Source: Arthrobacter ramosus
GTDB taxonomy: Bacteria > Actinomycetota > Actinomycetes > Actinomycetales > Micrococcaceae
DNA length: 64,000 nt
Reading direction: 5' to 3'
NCBI RefSeq assembly: GCF_039535095.1
Contig: NZ_BAAAWN010000001.1
Location: forward strand, 4,402,001 to 4,466,000
Below, piece after piece: positions 18,392 to 26,607 of this stretch. Under the pieces are notes generated by a model that made no database searches, was not told the DNA's origin, and worked only from the letters and a program-made list of their open reading frames with translations. Each line of letters opens with the position of its first letter. Position 1 is the stretch's first letter. A program made the position numbers and the translations under genes.

Positions 18392-18616
18392 TTAACGAAG
18401 GGATTTGTCGTCCGGGTTCTTGGGGACCACATAGGTGCTGCCGTCGGCCCTGCGGATCGTCTCCCATTGCTGCGCTTCGGCCTGGCGCCGCACGAGGAGT
18501 CGCTTGTTCTCCTCGGTCATTTCATGATCCAGGGAACTGCTGTGCGCCGGACCGAAAATGATCCGCAGCTTGCCGGTTGCACGCATGAATCTCTGGGTCA
18601 TGGTCTCTTTGGCCAC
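18392..18616 (-). CDS. Small protein, divergent from OhrR-like regulator (unknown function)
   Basis: 74 residues, paralogue of the protein encoded at 18057. It shares the RFMRATGKLRIIFGPA core, followed by a charged helix (EENKRLLVRRQAEAQQWETI) and a short beta-like tail (RRADGSTYVVPKN). No signal peptide or membrane helix. It is divergent from the regulator at 18725, and the 108-bp gap holds a strong palindromic operator, so it is probably controlled by that regulator. Function unknown. Confidence 0.65.
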   Translation of the reverse strand: MAKETMTQRFMRATGKLRIIFGPAHSSSLDHEMTEENKRLLVRRQAEAQQWETIRRADGSTYVVPKNPDDKSLR

Positions 18617-18658
18617 CTGGTCTACCCTCTCTCAAAAGGATGTTGTGGTTAAAGAGTA

Positions 18659-18679
18659 CACTAACAATTAGTGCACTAA
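18659..18679. promoter_or_regulatory. Overlapping palindromic operator for the OhrR/MarR-type regulator
   Basis: CACTAA-CAA-TTAGTG (18659-18673) and TTAGTGCACTAA (18668-18679) are both perfect inverted repeats sharing the middle TTAGTG. They lie between the divergent small gene (start 18616) and the regulator (start 18725). The size and AT-rich symmetry fit a MarR/OhrR site. Confidence 0.65.
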
Positions 18680-18724
18680 CTATCGATCGGCGCAGACCGG
18701 TCGCGACACGGAACGGAGCAAGCC

Positions 18725-19228
18725 ATGGCTGCCGCAAGCACACCCGTTGCCCCCGAAACCACCGCCCCGCTTGAAGACGACCTTTTGCTGGAGCGTCAAT
18801 TGTGCTTCGCCCTGACGGTGGCGTCGCGGAGCGTGGTGGGCGTCTACAAGCCGGTGCTTGAAAAGATGGGACTGACCCATCCGCAGTACCTCGTGATGCT
18901 AGCCCTCTGGGAACGCAGCCCGCGCACGCTCAAGGACATCAGCGAGGCACTCCTGCACGAGCCAGCAACCCTTTCACCCATCCTGCGCCGGCTCGAGGAA
19001 GCAGGATTCGTGACCCGCAACCGCATCCACGGAAACGAACGGGCCCTCGCCATTACCTTGACCGAAGCCGGCGCCGCCCTCAGGCAACAGGCGACCTCCG
19101 TGCCGGGAACCATCATGGAGCGGCTCCAACTCACGCGGGCCGAAGTAGCGGAACTGCACCGGGCCATGACCGGGCTCATCGCGGCCACGCAACACCCGAC
19201 TGCCGGTACGGGCGATAAACTGGCATAA
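18725..19228 (+). CDS. OhrR-like MarR family regulator
   Basis: 167 residues. The N-terminal LERQLCFALTVASR closely follows the OhrR pattern, with a cysteine (C27) at the place of the peroxide-sensing residue. YKPVLEKMGLTHPQYLVMLALWE follows, carrying tyrosines that hold the cysteine in OhrR. The winged helix includes ATLSPILRRLEEAGFVTR. No ohr peroxidase gene is adjacent. Instead it is divergent from a small gene of unknown function and lies 16 bp before an SSI-like lipoprotein gene, so it may control both. Redox sensing is inferred from the cysteine. Confidence 0.82.
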   Translation: MAAASTPVAPETTAPLEDDLLLERQLCFALTVASRSVVGVYKPVLEKMGLTHPQYLVMLALWERSPRTLKDISEALLHEPATLSPILRRLEEAGFVTRNRIHGNERALAITLTEAGAALRQQATSVPGTIMERLQLTRAEVAELHRAMTGLIAATQHPTAGTGDKLA

Positions 19229-19244
19229 ATCAAGGAGAACCCCC

Positions 19245-19814
19245 ATGCGCCTGCGAATAGTCCGGTCTGTGCTGGCCGTCGTCGCCGTCGCTGGTCTTGC
19301 CGCCTGCACGCCCGGCCCCGGGGGCGGTTCGCCCAGCAGTTCGGCGCCTGGCAACAGCACGTCGTCCTCGCCGTCGAGCAGCCCCACCGGGCTTTTGCCT
19401 GACGAAACGTCGTCTCCCAGCGGCAAACCGGCTCCTTCGGTCTCCCCCACCGCGCCCAGCTCCCCCGGCCGCGGAGATGCCGAGCTTTCCATCATCCTCA
19501 AGCTGTCCCCCACGGCAGCCGCTGAAAGCTACACGCTCGTCTGCACCGGCGGCGTCCCCGCCGCGGAGAGCCACCACCCCACCGCAGCCGCAGCGTGCGC
19601 AGCCCTGAAAAAGAACCCGGGCCTGCTCACGCGCACGCCCCGCCCCAGCGACCAGATGTGCGACCAGCGTTACGGCGGACCCCAGACGGCAATAGTCACC
19701 GGGGCCATTGATGGCGTGGGCGTCGAGTCCTCCTACAAACTCACTGACGGCTGCGAAATCTCAGCATGGGCCGCCGTCGCCGACATCCTTGGTTCGAGCG
19801 GTGCCGGAGCTTAA
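19245..19814 (+). CDS. Lipoprotein with Streptomyces subtilisin inhibitor (SSI)-like domain
   Basis: 189 residues. The signal peptide ends in a lipobox GLAAC (C21), then a Ser/Pro-rich linker to about residue 77. The C-terminal 110 residues match the SSI fold: four cysteines at C100, C118, C139, C170, the (M)C-x-x-x-Y segment that carries the reactive loop in SSI, VTGAIDGVGVESSY, and DGCE. The residue aligned with the inhibitor P1 site is Gln (C-D-Q-R-Y), not the Met, Lys or Arg usual in Streptomyces. Anchored outside the membrane, it may restrain serine proteases; a subtilase is encoded 1.5 kb away. 16 bp follow the regulator stop; an ATG-proximal AAGGAG is present. Confidence 0.78.
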   Translation: MRLRIVRSVLAVVAVAGLAACTPGPGGGSPSSSAPGNSTSSSPSSSPTGLLPDETSSPSGKPAPSVSPTAPSSPGRGDAELSIILKLSPTAAAESYTLVCTGGVPAAESHHPTAAAACAALKKNPGLLTRTPRPSDQMCDQRYGGPQTAIVTGAIDGVGVESSYKLTDGCEISAWAAVADILGSSGAGA

Positions 19815-20754
19815 GTACAGACACCTCCCTCAAGAGAAATGGCTCGCGCTGGAGGCTGCCCACCACGAACGCGTTGAGCGCTATGCGAAGCCGTACTTGG
19901 CCCGGCGCTCCGCAGGCCAGAAGCATCCCGTGGAAGATTTCCTCTTCACCTACTACACCCAGAAGCCCGGCCAGCTGCTGCGCTGGCACCCGGGCGACGG
20001 CGTCGTCCTCTCCGGCCCCAAGGCTGCCGAGCGGGCCGGGTGGAAGTACTACCAAGTGCTCGACGACGGCGCGCTGGCGGCCGCGGGCCTGCCCGCCGGT
20101 ACCGTCGCGGTCACCTTCGATCGCCGCAAGTTCGCGGCCGACCGCACCGAGGCCGTCCGTTTCGCCGGCATCATCCTCAGGGGAACCGTTGCGCGGCCCG
20201 CCCAGTTTGGTTGCTTCGGACTGCACGAGTGGGCCATGGTCTACCGGCAGGACAAATTCGATCTTCGCCACGAGTACCTCAAGCTGCGGCTCGGCTCCGA
20301 AGGCACAGACACCGTGGTGGAAGACAACCGGATCCGCTGCTCGCATTTCGACGCCTTCCGCTTCTACACTCCGGACGCTATCCCGCTCAACGAACTCGCC
20401 CCCACGCGGGACAACCAACGCACCATGGAGCAACCCGGCTGCCTGCACGCCAACATGGACCTGTACAAATGGGCGTACAAGCTGACGCCGTCCCTGCCGA
20501 GCGAACTGGTCATGGACTGCTTCGAACTGTCCTGGCGGATCCGGGCCATGGACATGCAGGCCTCGCCCTACGACCTTGAAGAGTGGGGATACCCCGCCAT
20601 CAGGATCGAGACACCCCAAGGCAAGGCGGAGTACGTTGAGTATCAGAGGGCATTCGCTGCCGAGGCCCAAGCGCTCCGCGCGCGGGTCCTCGACGAAATG
20701 CAACCGCTCCTTGAACTCCTGGTACAAGCACCGTCTCACGAAGGACAGCGATGA
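19801..20754 (+). CDS. Protein of the actinobacterial family named 3-methyladenine DNA glycosylase (function uncertain)
   Basis: 317 residues from the GTG at 19801, which overlaps the lipoprotein gene by 14 bp; the Shine-Dalgarno is weak. The conserved text (WLALEAAHHERVERYAKPYL, FLFTYYTQKPGQLLRWHPG, FGCFGLHEWAMVYRQ, MDLYKWAYKLTP) matches a family that databases commonly call 3-methyladenine DNA glycosylase. I see no helix-hairpin-helix glycosylase motif, so the name may be inherited rather than shown. Cytoplasmic. Its stop overlaps the next start by 4 bp, which suggests translation coupling with the SSI-like protein. Confidence 0.65.
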   Translation: MPELKYRHLPQEKWLALEAAHHERVERYAKPYLARRSAGQKHPVEDFLFTYYTQKPGQLLRWHPGDGVVLSGPKAAERAGWKYYQVLDDGALAAAGLPAGTVAVTFDRRKFAADRTEAVRFAGIILRGTVARPAQFGCFGLHEWAMVYRQDKFDLRHEYLKLRLGSEGTDTVVEDNRIRCSHFDAFRFYTPDAIPLNELAPTRDNQRTMEQPGCLHANMDLYKWAYKLTPSLPSELVMDCFELSWRIRAMDMQASPYDLEEWGYPAIRIETPQGKAEYVEYQRAFAAEAQALRARVLDEMQPLLELLVQAPSHEGQR

Positions 20755-21122
20755 CTTCAAGCAATGGAAAGTACGACGTCGAACTCACCATCACGCTGAC
20801 AGAGGCACCAGGCGCCGTGGACTATGAGTTCGTCCTGCTCGGCTCGGGCGGCGCAGTCTCCGAAGGCTCGACCCTTCCGGACCCCCGCGCGGCGCTTGCC
20901 GCCGTCGAGCAATTCGGCGAAGAGATCTTCTTTCCGGTTCCGCGGCCGGACCGGATTTGCACCCAGCAGTACGGCGGTCCACAAGTGGCGTTGGTGACGG
21001 GCCGGTTCCGCGGTCGCGAGGTCAGCAGCCGCTTCAGCCGGACGGACGGCTGCGAGATCGCCCGTTGGCGTACGATGGCCGCACTCCTTGGCGGCGTGGC
21101 AGGATCCACAGGAAACATCTAA
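20751..21122 (+). CDS. SSI-like domain protein without signal peptide
   Basis: 123 residues, ATGA overlap with the preceding gene. It is a clear paralogue of the SSI-like lipoprotein two genes upstream. RICTQQYGGPQVALVTGRFRG then FSRTDGCEIARW aligns with MCDQRYGGPQTAIVTGAIDG and KLTDGCEISAW. C70 and C101 keep the second disulfide spacing (31 residues in both). The first cysteine pair is lost, and no signal peptide or lipobox exists, so it should stay in the cytoplasm. The residue at the P1 position is again Gln. A role against a cytoplasmic protease, or a non-inhibitory role, are both possible. Confidence 0.7.
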   Translation: MTSSNGKYDVELTITLTEAPGAVDYEFVLLGSGGAVSEGSTLPDPRAALAAVEQFGEEIFFPVPRPDRICTQQYGGPQVALVTGRFRGREVSSRFSRTDGCEIARWRTMAALLGGVAGSTGNI

Positions 21123-21124
21123 CG

Positions 21125-21255
21125 ACGCTCGCTCACATATGACGGTCCCCAACCCAACGCTCGCTCACATATGACGGTCCCCAACCCAACGCTCGCTCAC
21201 ATCAGCTGCAAGAGGGTGCCACCGTTTGGGCTCATATCTGAGCGGGCGTCCGGGG
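21125..21255. repeat. Intergenic 32-bp tandem units with inverted end unit
   Basis: Units start ACGCTCGCTCACATATGA at 21125 and 21157, and a truncated unit at 21189, giving an exact 32-bp period. After a 30-bp centre the inverted form appears once at about 21231-21250 (TCATATCTGAGCGGGCGTCC). The same family occurs at 30539-30755. Confidence 0.8.
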
Positions 21256-21258
21256 GTA

Positions 21259-21302
21259 GCAAGAAAGCGGCCGGCGGGATATCCCGCCGGCCGCTTTCTT
21301 GC
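21259..21302. terminator. Perfect 44-bp palindromic bidirectional terminator
   Basis: A 22-bp perfect inverted repeat running GCAAGAAAGCGGCCGGCGGG to its complement, with A/T at both ends. It separates the convergent SSI-like and subtilase genes. Confidence 0.82.
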
Positions 21303-21328
21303 ATTTCTGTCAGACCATCACCGCCGCA

Positions 21329-24300
21329 CTAAAGCGCGTTGTTTGACTGGTCCTCCCCTTCATTCTGAAGTTTGCCCTTGCCGTGCTGGCCTTCTTGGTC
21401 ATCCTTCGGCACGACGGACACGCTGCCGTTTGCCGAGACCAGAACGGACACAAACGTCGGCGAACTTGTGCCGGCAAACGTGAGTCGGCCGATGTAGGAA
21501 CCCGGCGTCAGGCTGTTCCACGCGAAGGTGAGCTTCCCGGATTTGCCGTTCTTCATGTTGATCGGGTTGGGCGTGACCGTGGCGTTGCCTTGGTTTGCGC
21601 CCAGGATCGCGGCATCAACGCTGGCCTTGGTGGGCCGGTTGTTGGGGCTGGCATACAGGTTCGCGATGATGGTGTACGTCCCAGGCTCCGGGTTGTCGAG
21701 GGAGAGCGACTCACTGGCACTGGGTGTCGCTGCCGTGAACAACTGACCCGACGGCGACAGAACATACAGATCGAAATCCGCCGTGGGATCGGAGGAAATC
21801 ACCGAGAACTTCGCGAACGCGGTTCCGGGGGCAACTGTGGCGGTCTTGACGAAGTTCGAGGCATTGTTCGCCACAGCCACAGGACCGGGAACAAGCTCCG
21901 CGGCCGAGGAATCAGCCTTGGAGAGACCGTCAATGGTCACGGCCGTGGGTGAGTCGGAACCGGAGACGATATTGATGTCCGCCGATCCGCTTGCCTGCTG
22001 GGACGTGAAGGCGACGCTCTTGGATGCCAGTACCGACTGCGGACGGACCGCAATCGGAGAGACCACCGACTTGTTGGCGCCTTCCCACTTCAGAGATCCC
22101 ATCGCGAAAGTACCCAGTGCCGCGCTCTTGTTTTCGAAGGTCACCGTGAAGGTCTTCTTCTGGCCGACTTCGCTGAAATTCAGCACGGACGGGGTGACCT
22201 TGACGTCAACCCCAGGGACATTGACTGTGGCCCGGTACTGTCCCGGGGTCAGCGCGGTGACGGTGCGAGTGACCTCCATCTTGCCTGCGAGGTTACCCAG
22301 GGCGAACGACGGAAGGTTCATGTCGCGCGGCAGTGTCGAGCCAAGTCCCGGCTTGCCGAGATCGACGCCGGTGCCCTGGATGAACTTCAGGTAGTCATCG
22401 GTTCCGGCATCGTAGACCAGGCCCGGTTCCAGCACGCCGGCAGGGTTCATCTCGCCCGCACCGGTGGCGAAGACGTCCTGGTTCTTGCTTCCATCGGCCA
22501 GCTTGACGTCACTCGCCGTCGTCATCATGGCCGACTTGACCGCCGCCGGTGACCAATCGGGATTCTTCGCCATGATCAGGGCTCCAAAACCTGCAATGTG
22601 CGGGGACGCCATGGAGGTACCGGACATGAATCCGTACTCATCGCCTTTGCTGCCGATGGGCGAAACCCCCGCCAGCACGGCAACGCCGGGAGCCGAAACG
22701 TCCGGCTTGAGCAGATCCGAATCGGTGGCGAGGAGCGGGCCGCGGGACGAGAATCCGGCGATCTGCGGCTGAGCCTCGAGCGGAAGCCCGGTGGTGTCGT
22801 GGTCAACGAGAGAAACAGTAAGTCCCGGGTTGGCCGCAACCTTGTCCTTGATGGCCTGCGACGCCGGGGGGTTCACGTGGACGGTGGGCACTGCGTGCTT
22901 GTCCGTGTCCAATGAGGAGCTGGTGAGGTTCACGAGGATCATGCCCACGCCGCCACCGCGGAGCACCTCGGCGCTCTTGGCGACGCGGTCAACCACCCCA
23001 CGGTCACACACCACTACCTTGCCGGCGATTTTCGCCGCGTCCAGGGACCCAGGCGCACAGAGTGCTGCGTTACCGGCACCTGAGGCGGCGTTTGCGGAGA
23101 GCACGACGCCGGCCCCGCTCACCTGGTGGTTCATGATGCTCGCTCCGCGGAACTTGGTGCCGTCGGAGAATTCGACGGTGCCCTGGAGCTCCTGGGAGAA
23201 GGAAGTAGCCGCAACCGTGGTCATCCAGGGTGCGCCGTGGTTGACGGTGCTGGCCTGCGGGCCGGAGTTACCGGCGGACGCTGCCACAAAGATGCCGGCA
23301 GACGCGGCAGAGAGGAACGCCAGCGAGACCGGGTCCGTGGTGGTGTCCGTAGCGCCGGAAATGGAGTAATTCAGGACGTCCACGCCGTCGGCAATGGCCT
23401 GGTCAATGGCGGCTATGGCCGCGGAACTGTAGCAGCCGCCCGAATTGGGGTTGGTGTCTTCCCAGCAGATCTTGTAAATGGAGAGCTTGGCAGCTGGTGC
23501 CACCCCGCTCGTCTTTCCGAAGCTGCGGCCATCCACGAACGTCTCCACACCGGAGTTGCCCGCTGCGGTGCTGGCCGTGTGCGTACCGTGGCTCGCGACG
23601 TCGATGGGCGAGAGCTGTTCCTGGGGTGCCCGTTGGGCTGGAGGAACCGACTGGAGGAAGGCATCTGCGAAGTAGTGGGCAGCGAGGACTTTGGAATTGC
23701 AGGCAGTGCCGTCAAAGGCCGCCCCGGTGTCGGTACCTTTCTGGCATTCGCCTACGAAGGTATCTCCGTTGGCCTTCAGCATGGCGATCTTGCCGTCATT
23801 CGTGCGGTACGGGACGCCCACCTGGGGGTCCCCGACCAGCGGCTGGACGGCATCGCCGGCGAAGAACTTGCTTGTGGGCGTGTAGCCGGTGTCGATGACG
23901 CCCACCACAGTGCCCTTGCCGGCCTGGTCCTGGCCTCCGAACTGGGTATTCCACACGCCGTTCGGTCCGCTGAGGTTGAGGAAATCGGTGGTGGAGTAGT
24001 CAGGAGCGGACTGCGTGTCCGGGGCCACGAGGAGAACATCGGGGTTCTTCGCGAGATTGACGGCCTGGTTCGCGGAAAGGGTGGCGCTGAAGCCGTTGAT
24101 GGCTGTTGTGTAGTCGCGATTGATGCTCACGCTCTGCTGCTTGGCCACGTCCTGCTGCTTCTGCAGCAAGTGGGCCTCGTACTGCTTCACTTCGGCCCTG
24201 CCGACGTCAAGCTTCTTGCCTGCCTGCGGCTTGGTGGGCACATAGCCGGGCGTTCCGCCGTCGTAAGTGGCCGCTGGCTTCTCTGCCAGCACCACTACGT

Positions 24301-24514
24301 AGCGGCCATCCTGGTAAGACTTGGGGTCGACATTCCGGGCAACCCCCGCAACCGTTGATCCGAAGACCGTTGAGCCGGAAGCGGGCGCAGCTTGAGCGGG
24401 TGTCAAAGCCACCGAGGAGAGCAGAACCGGCAGTCCGACGGCCAACGCCGCAGCTTTTCGAAGCCCCCCGCTTCCAATGAAGCTCTTTCCTTGTGAATTC
24501 ACGAGTGATTGCAC
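21329..24514 (-). CDS. Secreted S8 family subtilisin-like serine protease
   Basis: 1061 residues. The signal peptide ends about residue 42 (TPAQAA). An I9 propeptide spans about 70-165 (YVVVLAEKP to NPDVLLVAPD). The S8 catalytic domain has D208 (VIDTGY), H309 (SHGTH), oxyanion N416 (AGNSGP) and S634 (GTSMASP). A PA domain is inserted at about 450-570 (VVCDRGVVDRVAKS). C-terminal Fn3-like and PPC-like beta domains follow to about 1040, ending in a charged tail (DDQEGQHGKGKLQNEGEDQ). This is the layout of large nutritional or processing subtilases. It is convergent with the SSI-like cluster, an inhibitor/target relationship to consider. Confidence 0.93.
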   Translation of the reverse strand: MQSLVNSQGKSFIGSGGLRKAAALAVGLPVLLSSVALTPAQAAPASGSTVFGSTVAGVARNVDPKSYQDGRYVVVLAEKPAATYDGGTPGYVPTKPQAGKKLDVGRAEVKQYEAHLLQKQQDVAKQQSVSINRDYTTAINGFSATLSANQAVNLAKNPDVLLVAPDTQSAPDYSTTDFLNLSGPNGVWNTQFGGQDQAGKGTVVGVIDTGYTPTSKFFAGDAVQPLVGDPQVGVPYRTNDGKIAMLKANGDTFVGECQKGTDTGAAFDGTACNSKVLAAHYFADAFLQSVPPAQRAPQEQLSPIDVASHGTHTASTAAGNSGVETFVDGRSFGKTSGVAPAAKLSIYKICWEDTNPNSGGCYSSAAIAAIDQAIADGVDVLNYSISGATDTTTDPVSLAFLSAASAGIFVAASAGNSGPQASTVNHGAPWMTTVAATSFSQELQGTVEFSDGTKFRGASIMNHQVSGAGVVLSANAASGAGNAALCAPGSLDAAKIAGKVVVCDRGVVDRVAKSAEVLRGGGVGMILVNLTSSSLDTDKHAVPTVHVNPPASQAIKDKVAANPGLTVSLVDHDTTGLPLEAQPQIAGFSSRGPLLATDSDLLKPDVSAPGVAVLAGVSPIGSKGDEYGFMSGTSMASPHIAGFGALIMAKNPDWSPAAVKSAMMTTASDVKLADGSKNQDVFATGAGEMNPAGVLEPGLVYDAGTDDYLKFIQGTGVDLGKPGLGSTLPRDMNLPSFALGNLAGKMEVTRTVTALTPGQYRATVNVPGVDVKVTPSVLNFSEVGQKKTFTVTFENKSAALGTFAMGSLKWEGANKSVVSPIAVRPQSVLASKSVAFTSQQASGSADINIVSGSDSPTAVTIDGLSKADSSAAELVPGPVAVANNASNFVKTATVAPGTAFAKFSVISSDPTADFDLYVLSPSGQLFTAATPSASESLSLDNPEPGTYTIIANLYASPNNRPTKASVDAAILGANQGNATVTPNPINMKNGKSGKLTFAWNSLTPGSYIGRLTFAGTSSPTFVSVLVSANGSVSVVPKDDQEGQHGKGKLQNEGEDQSNNAL

Positions 24515-24783
24515 CTTTCCGGGCGATCGTGGCGGTCATGTCAAGATCAATCAACTAAGGATGGGCACCGATTGACAGTTCTTGTAATCAGGTAAAGCCC
24601 AGCCGATTCATAGAGTACAGAGCGATAGTCGAATATGACATAGGACACATTTCACGTTTTTTGTCATGTCATTCGGCATCAGAATACATCCGCACGCAGC
24701 AGCGGGCACGCCCCCGTCGGAAGGGGACGTGCCCGCTGTGCGGATATTCAGATATTGATGACGAAAGCGGGCCGAAAGGAGCC
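24515..24783. other. Intergenic region upstream of the subtilase
   Basis: An AT-rich stretch holding the inverted repeat ATGACAT (24635-24641) / ATGTCAT (24666-24672), which could be an operator for the subtilase gene. A GC-rich hairpin follows: AGCGGGCACG (24701-24710) with CGTGCCCGCT (24728-24737). It lies after the DUF1540 gene and may end its transcript. No gene is seen. Confidence 0.45.
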
Positions 24784-25074
24784 TCAGGCGTGCTGGTACG
24801 TCAAGCAATCAGCCGCTTCGGCACCGGGGCCGATCCGGACATCGTGGGCTTCGCACATGAGGTTGTTGTTGTGGGTGCATTCCGAGCGCTGGCAGGCACC
24901 CACATGCGCCAGGACTTTGGGAAGTCCTCCCATGAGCCCGGTGTCAATGAAGGTGGCACAGGATGCGTGATCCGCGGTTCCACCGATCGTGATCCCGTAC
25001 GCAGTACAGCCATGATGGTTGAATCCGCAGCTCCCCACGCTGCATGCGGACACTTCGGCGACGTGTTCGGTCAT
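24784..25074 (-). CDS. DUF1540 domain protein (two repeats)
   Basis: 96 residues with ten cysteines and a clear two-fold repeat. C-x(4)-C-x(4)-H-H-x-C-x-A-x-x-I-x-I with a later C-A-T is found at about 10-45. C-x(4)-C-x(5)-L-M-C-E-A-H-D-V-x-I with a later C-L-T is at about 60-92. This is the DUF1540 pattern, small probable metal-binding proteins of unknown role. The ATG at 25074 has GGAGGAG upstream. It stands alone, divergent from nothing obvious. Confidence 0.82.
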   Translation of the reverse strand: MTEHVAEVSACSVGSCGFNHHGCTAYGITIGGTADHASCATFIDTGLMGGLPKVLAHVGACQRSECTHNNNLMCEAHDVRIGPGAEAADCLTYQHA

Positions 25075-25201
25075 TGCTCCTCCAGTTGGACGGGGAATTT
25101 CCTAGACAGTAATTCCAAGCTACTCCCGAATGCGCGCCTTTAACCCGGAAGATTAGCGCATTTGCGCGTACCCTATTGGTCCGTACGCGGCCCTGCGGTA
25201 G

Positions 25202-26455
25202 TTAGGGGACGGTGTAGCCGAAAACGTCGACGACGATGTGAGTGCTTTCGTAGCGCGGCACCCAAGCGAGAATAGGTTGGATCTCCAGCTTCCCGTCGGC
25301 TCCGATAGGCACATATGCCATGTTTGCAATGGTCTGACCGTCACCGAAGTTCAAATAGGATATTTGGCACGATAGGTAGCACCAAGGCGTCTTGTAGCCA
25401 CGCACCGTGAAGAAGCCAAAGATTGTTGGTTCCGTCACCGTAAGGTTCACCCAAACACCGCTGGCGTTTTGTGGGATTCCGTTGATTCCAGCCGCCTGAA
25501 ATGGAACGACGTCGGCGCTGCCAACCGGACCACGGAAGGTCCGGGTATCCAGCAGGCGCGTTGGGGTGACCGGCGCGAACGCTCCGGATATGGTCGGCGT
25601 CCCGGGCAGGAAAAACCCAACAACGTCAGCGACGATCTGGACTGTTCCGGATGAGGTGTTCGCAATGGTCACGGCGCCATCGGCGCCTACTGGGACTACA
25701 GCAAGACTCGGAATTGTCTGGTCTTTTCCGTAATTCTGGTTCGAGACGTTGGGTCTGGGGGAACCGCCGGGATAGGCAGTGATGAAGCCGAACGACGTCG
25801 GTTCCGTCACCGTGAGGTTCACGACCACTGCCGAGGCATTTGCCGGAACGCCAGTTGATCCGCCCAAGCGGAGCGGCACGCTGCTGCCCCCAGCCACGGG
25901 GCCCGAGGAGGTCCTGGTGTCGAGCAGCCTGGCGGGTCCCACAGCTTGGTATGAACCCGGCGCGTTGAACGGGGCGGACATGGCGAAATATGCCGAGGCA
26001 TCGACGACGATCTGCACACGCCCTGCCGACGTGTTTGAAATGACGATTTGCCCGTCAGCGCCTACTTCCACGATGGCCAGGTTGGCGATCATCTGTCCGA
26101 GCCCGTAGTTGACGTTGGAAGTGTGCGGCGCCATGACGCCGGAACGGTACGCCGTGAGGAATCCGCCAGCAGTGCCGTCAGTGGCCGTAATGTTGAGCAC
26201 CACTGCTTGAGTGGTGTAGGGGAATCCATTTGCCCCCGGAATTCGGATTGAGACTGAGCCGCCGCCAGGCACGGGCCCGGACGACGTCCTTGTGTCCAGG
26301 ATCCGCGTGGGCTGCATGGTTACGAGGCCCCCAACAGGCCCGGTCCCGGCCATTGCCGGACTTGCGGTAACCGGACCAATGAGTGCCGAGTACAGCACAG
26401 CAAGCACCAGCATGATGCCAAGGAGCTGTGGTCTGGTGAGAGCAGATTTCTTCAA
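25202..26455 (-). CDS. Secreted protein of three LDTR repeats
   Basis: 417 residues from the TTG at 26455, chosen for GGGGGA seven bases upstream and a proper signal peptide (hydrophobic LLGIMLVLAVLYSALIG, cleavage near SPAMA). The mature part is three repeats of about 125 residues, each opening with R-(I/L)-LDTR (LDTR at 53, 178, 302). Each repeat includes GADG and a (V/I)VD-x-x-(G/A)-(Y/F) end. The architecture is common in surface or secreted actinobacterial proteins, often as wall-binding or adhesion modules, but function is unknown. The third repeat has a Cys-containing insertion (PWCYLSCQIS). An upstream ATG at 26548 is less likely. Confidence 0.7.
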   Translation of the reverse strand: MKKSALTRPQLLGIMLVLAVLYSALIGPVTASPAMAGTGPVGGLVTMQPTRILDTRTSSGPVPGGGSVSIRIPGANGFPYTTQAVVLNITATDGTAGGFLTAYRSGVMAPHTSNVNYGLGQMIANLAIVEVGADGQIVISNTSAGRVQIVVDASAYFAMSAPFNAPGSYQAVGPARLLDTRTSSGPVAGGSSVPLRLGGSTGVPANASAVVVNLTVTEPTSFGFITAYPGGSPRPNVSNQNYGKDQTIPSLAVVPVGADGAVTIANTSSGTVQIVADVVGFFLPGTPTISGAFAPVTPTRLLDTRTFRGPVGSADVVPFQAAGINGIPQNASGVWVNLTVTEPTIFGFFTVRGYKTPWCYLSCQISYLNFGDGQTIANMAYVPIGADGKLEIQPILAWVPRYESTHIVVDVFGYTVP

Positions 26456-26498
26456 GCCAATTCCCCCAATTATTAAATTGCGAATGAGAAAGGTTTTA

Positions 26499-26512
26499 AT
26501 ACCTTTTGGTAT
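26499..26512. promoter_or_regulatory. Inverted repeat upstream of the LDTR protein gene
   Basis: ATACC-TTTT-GGTAT (26499-26512), 44 bp before the TTG start in a low-GC stretch. It could be an operator. No regulator gene is adjacent. Confidence 0.35.
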
Positions 26513-26607
26513 GGAAAGCACATCAGGACCATCGCGAGGCCTGGCCACGATAGTTTATGGTTCCGCGATGTGAACGGCGCACAAACACGTCAGCGGCCCG
26601 GGCCGCG

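Noticed and set aside
21226..21483. Small plus-strand frame over the subtilase 3' end
   Set aside because: It spans the palindromic terminator and is antisense to the protease.
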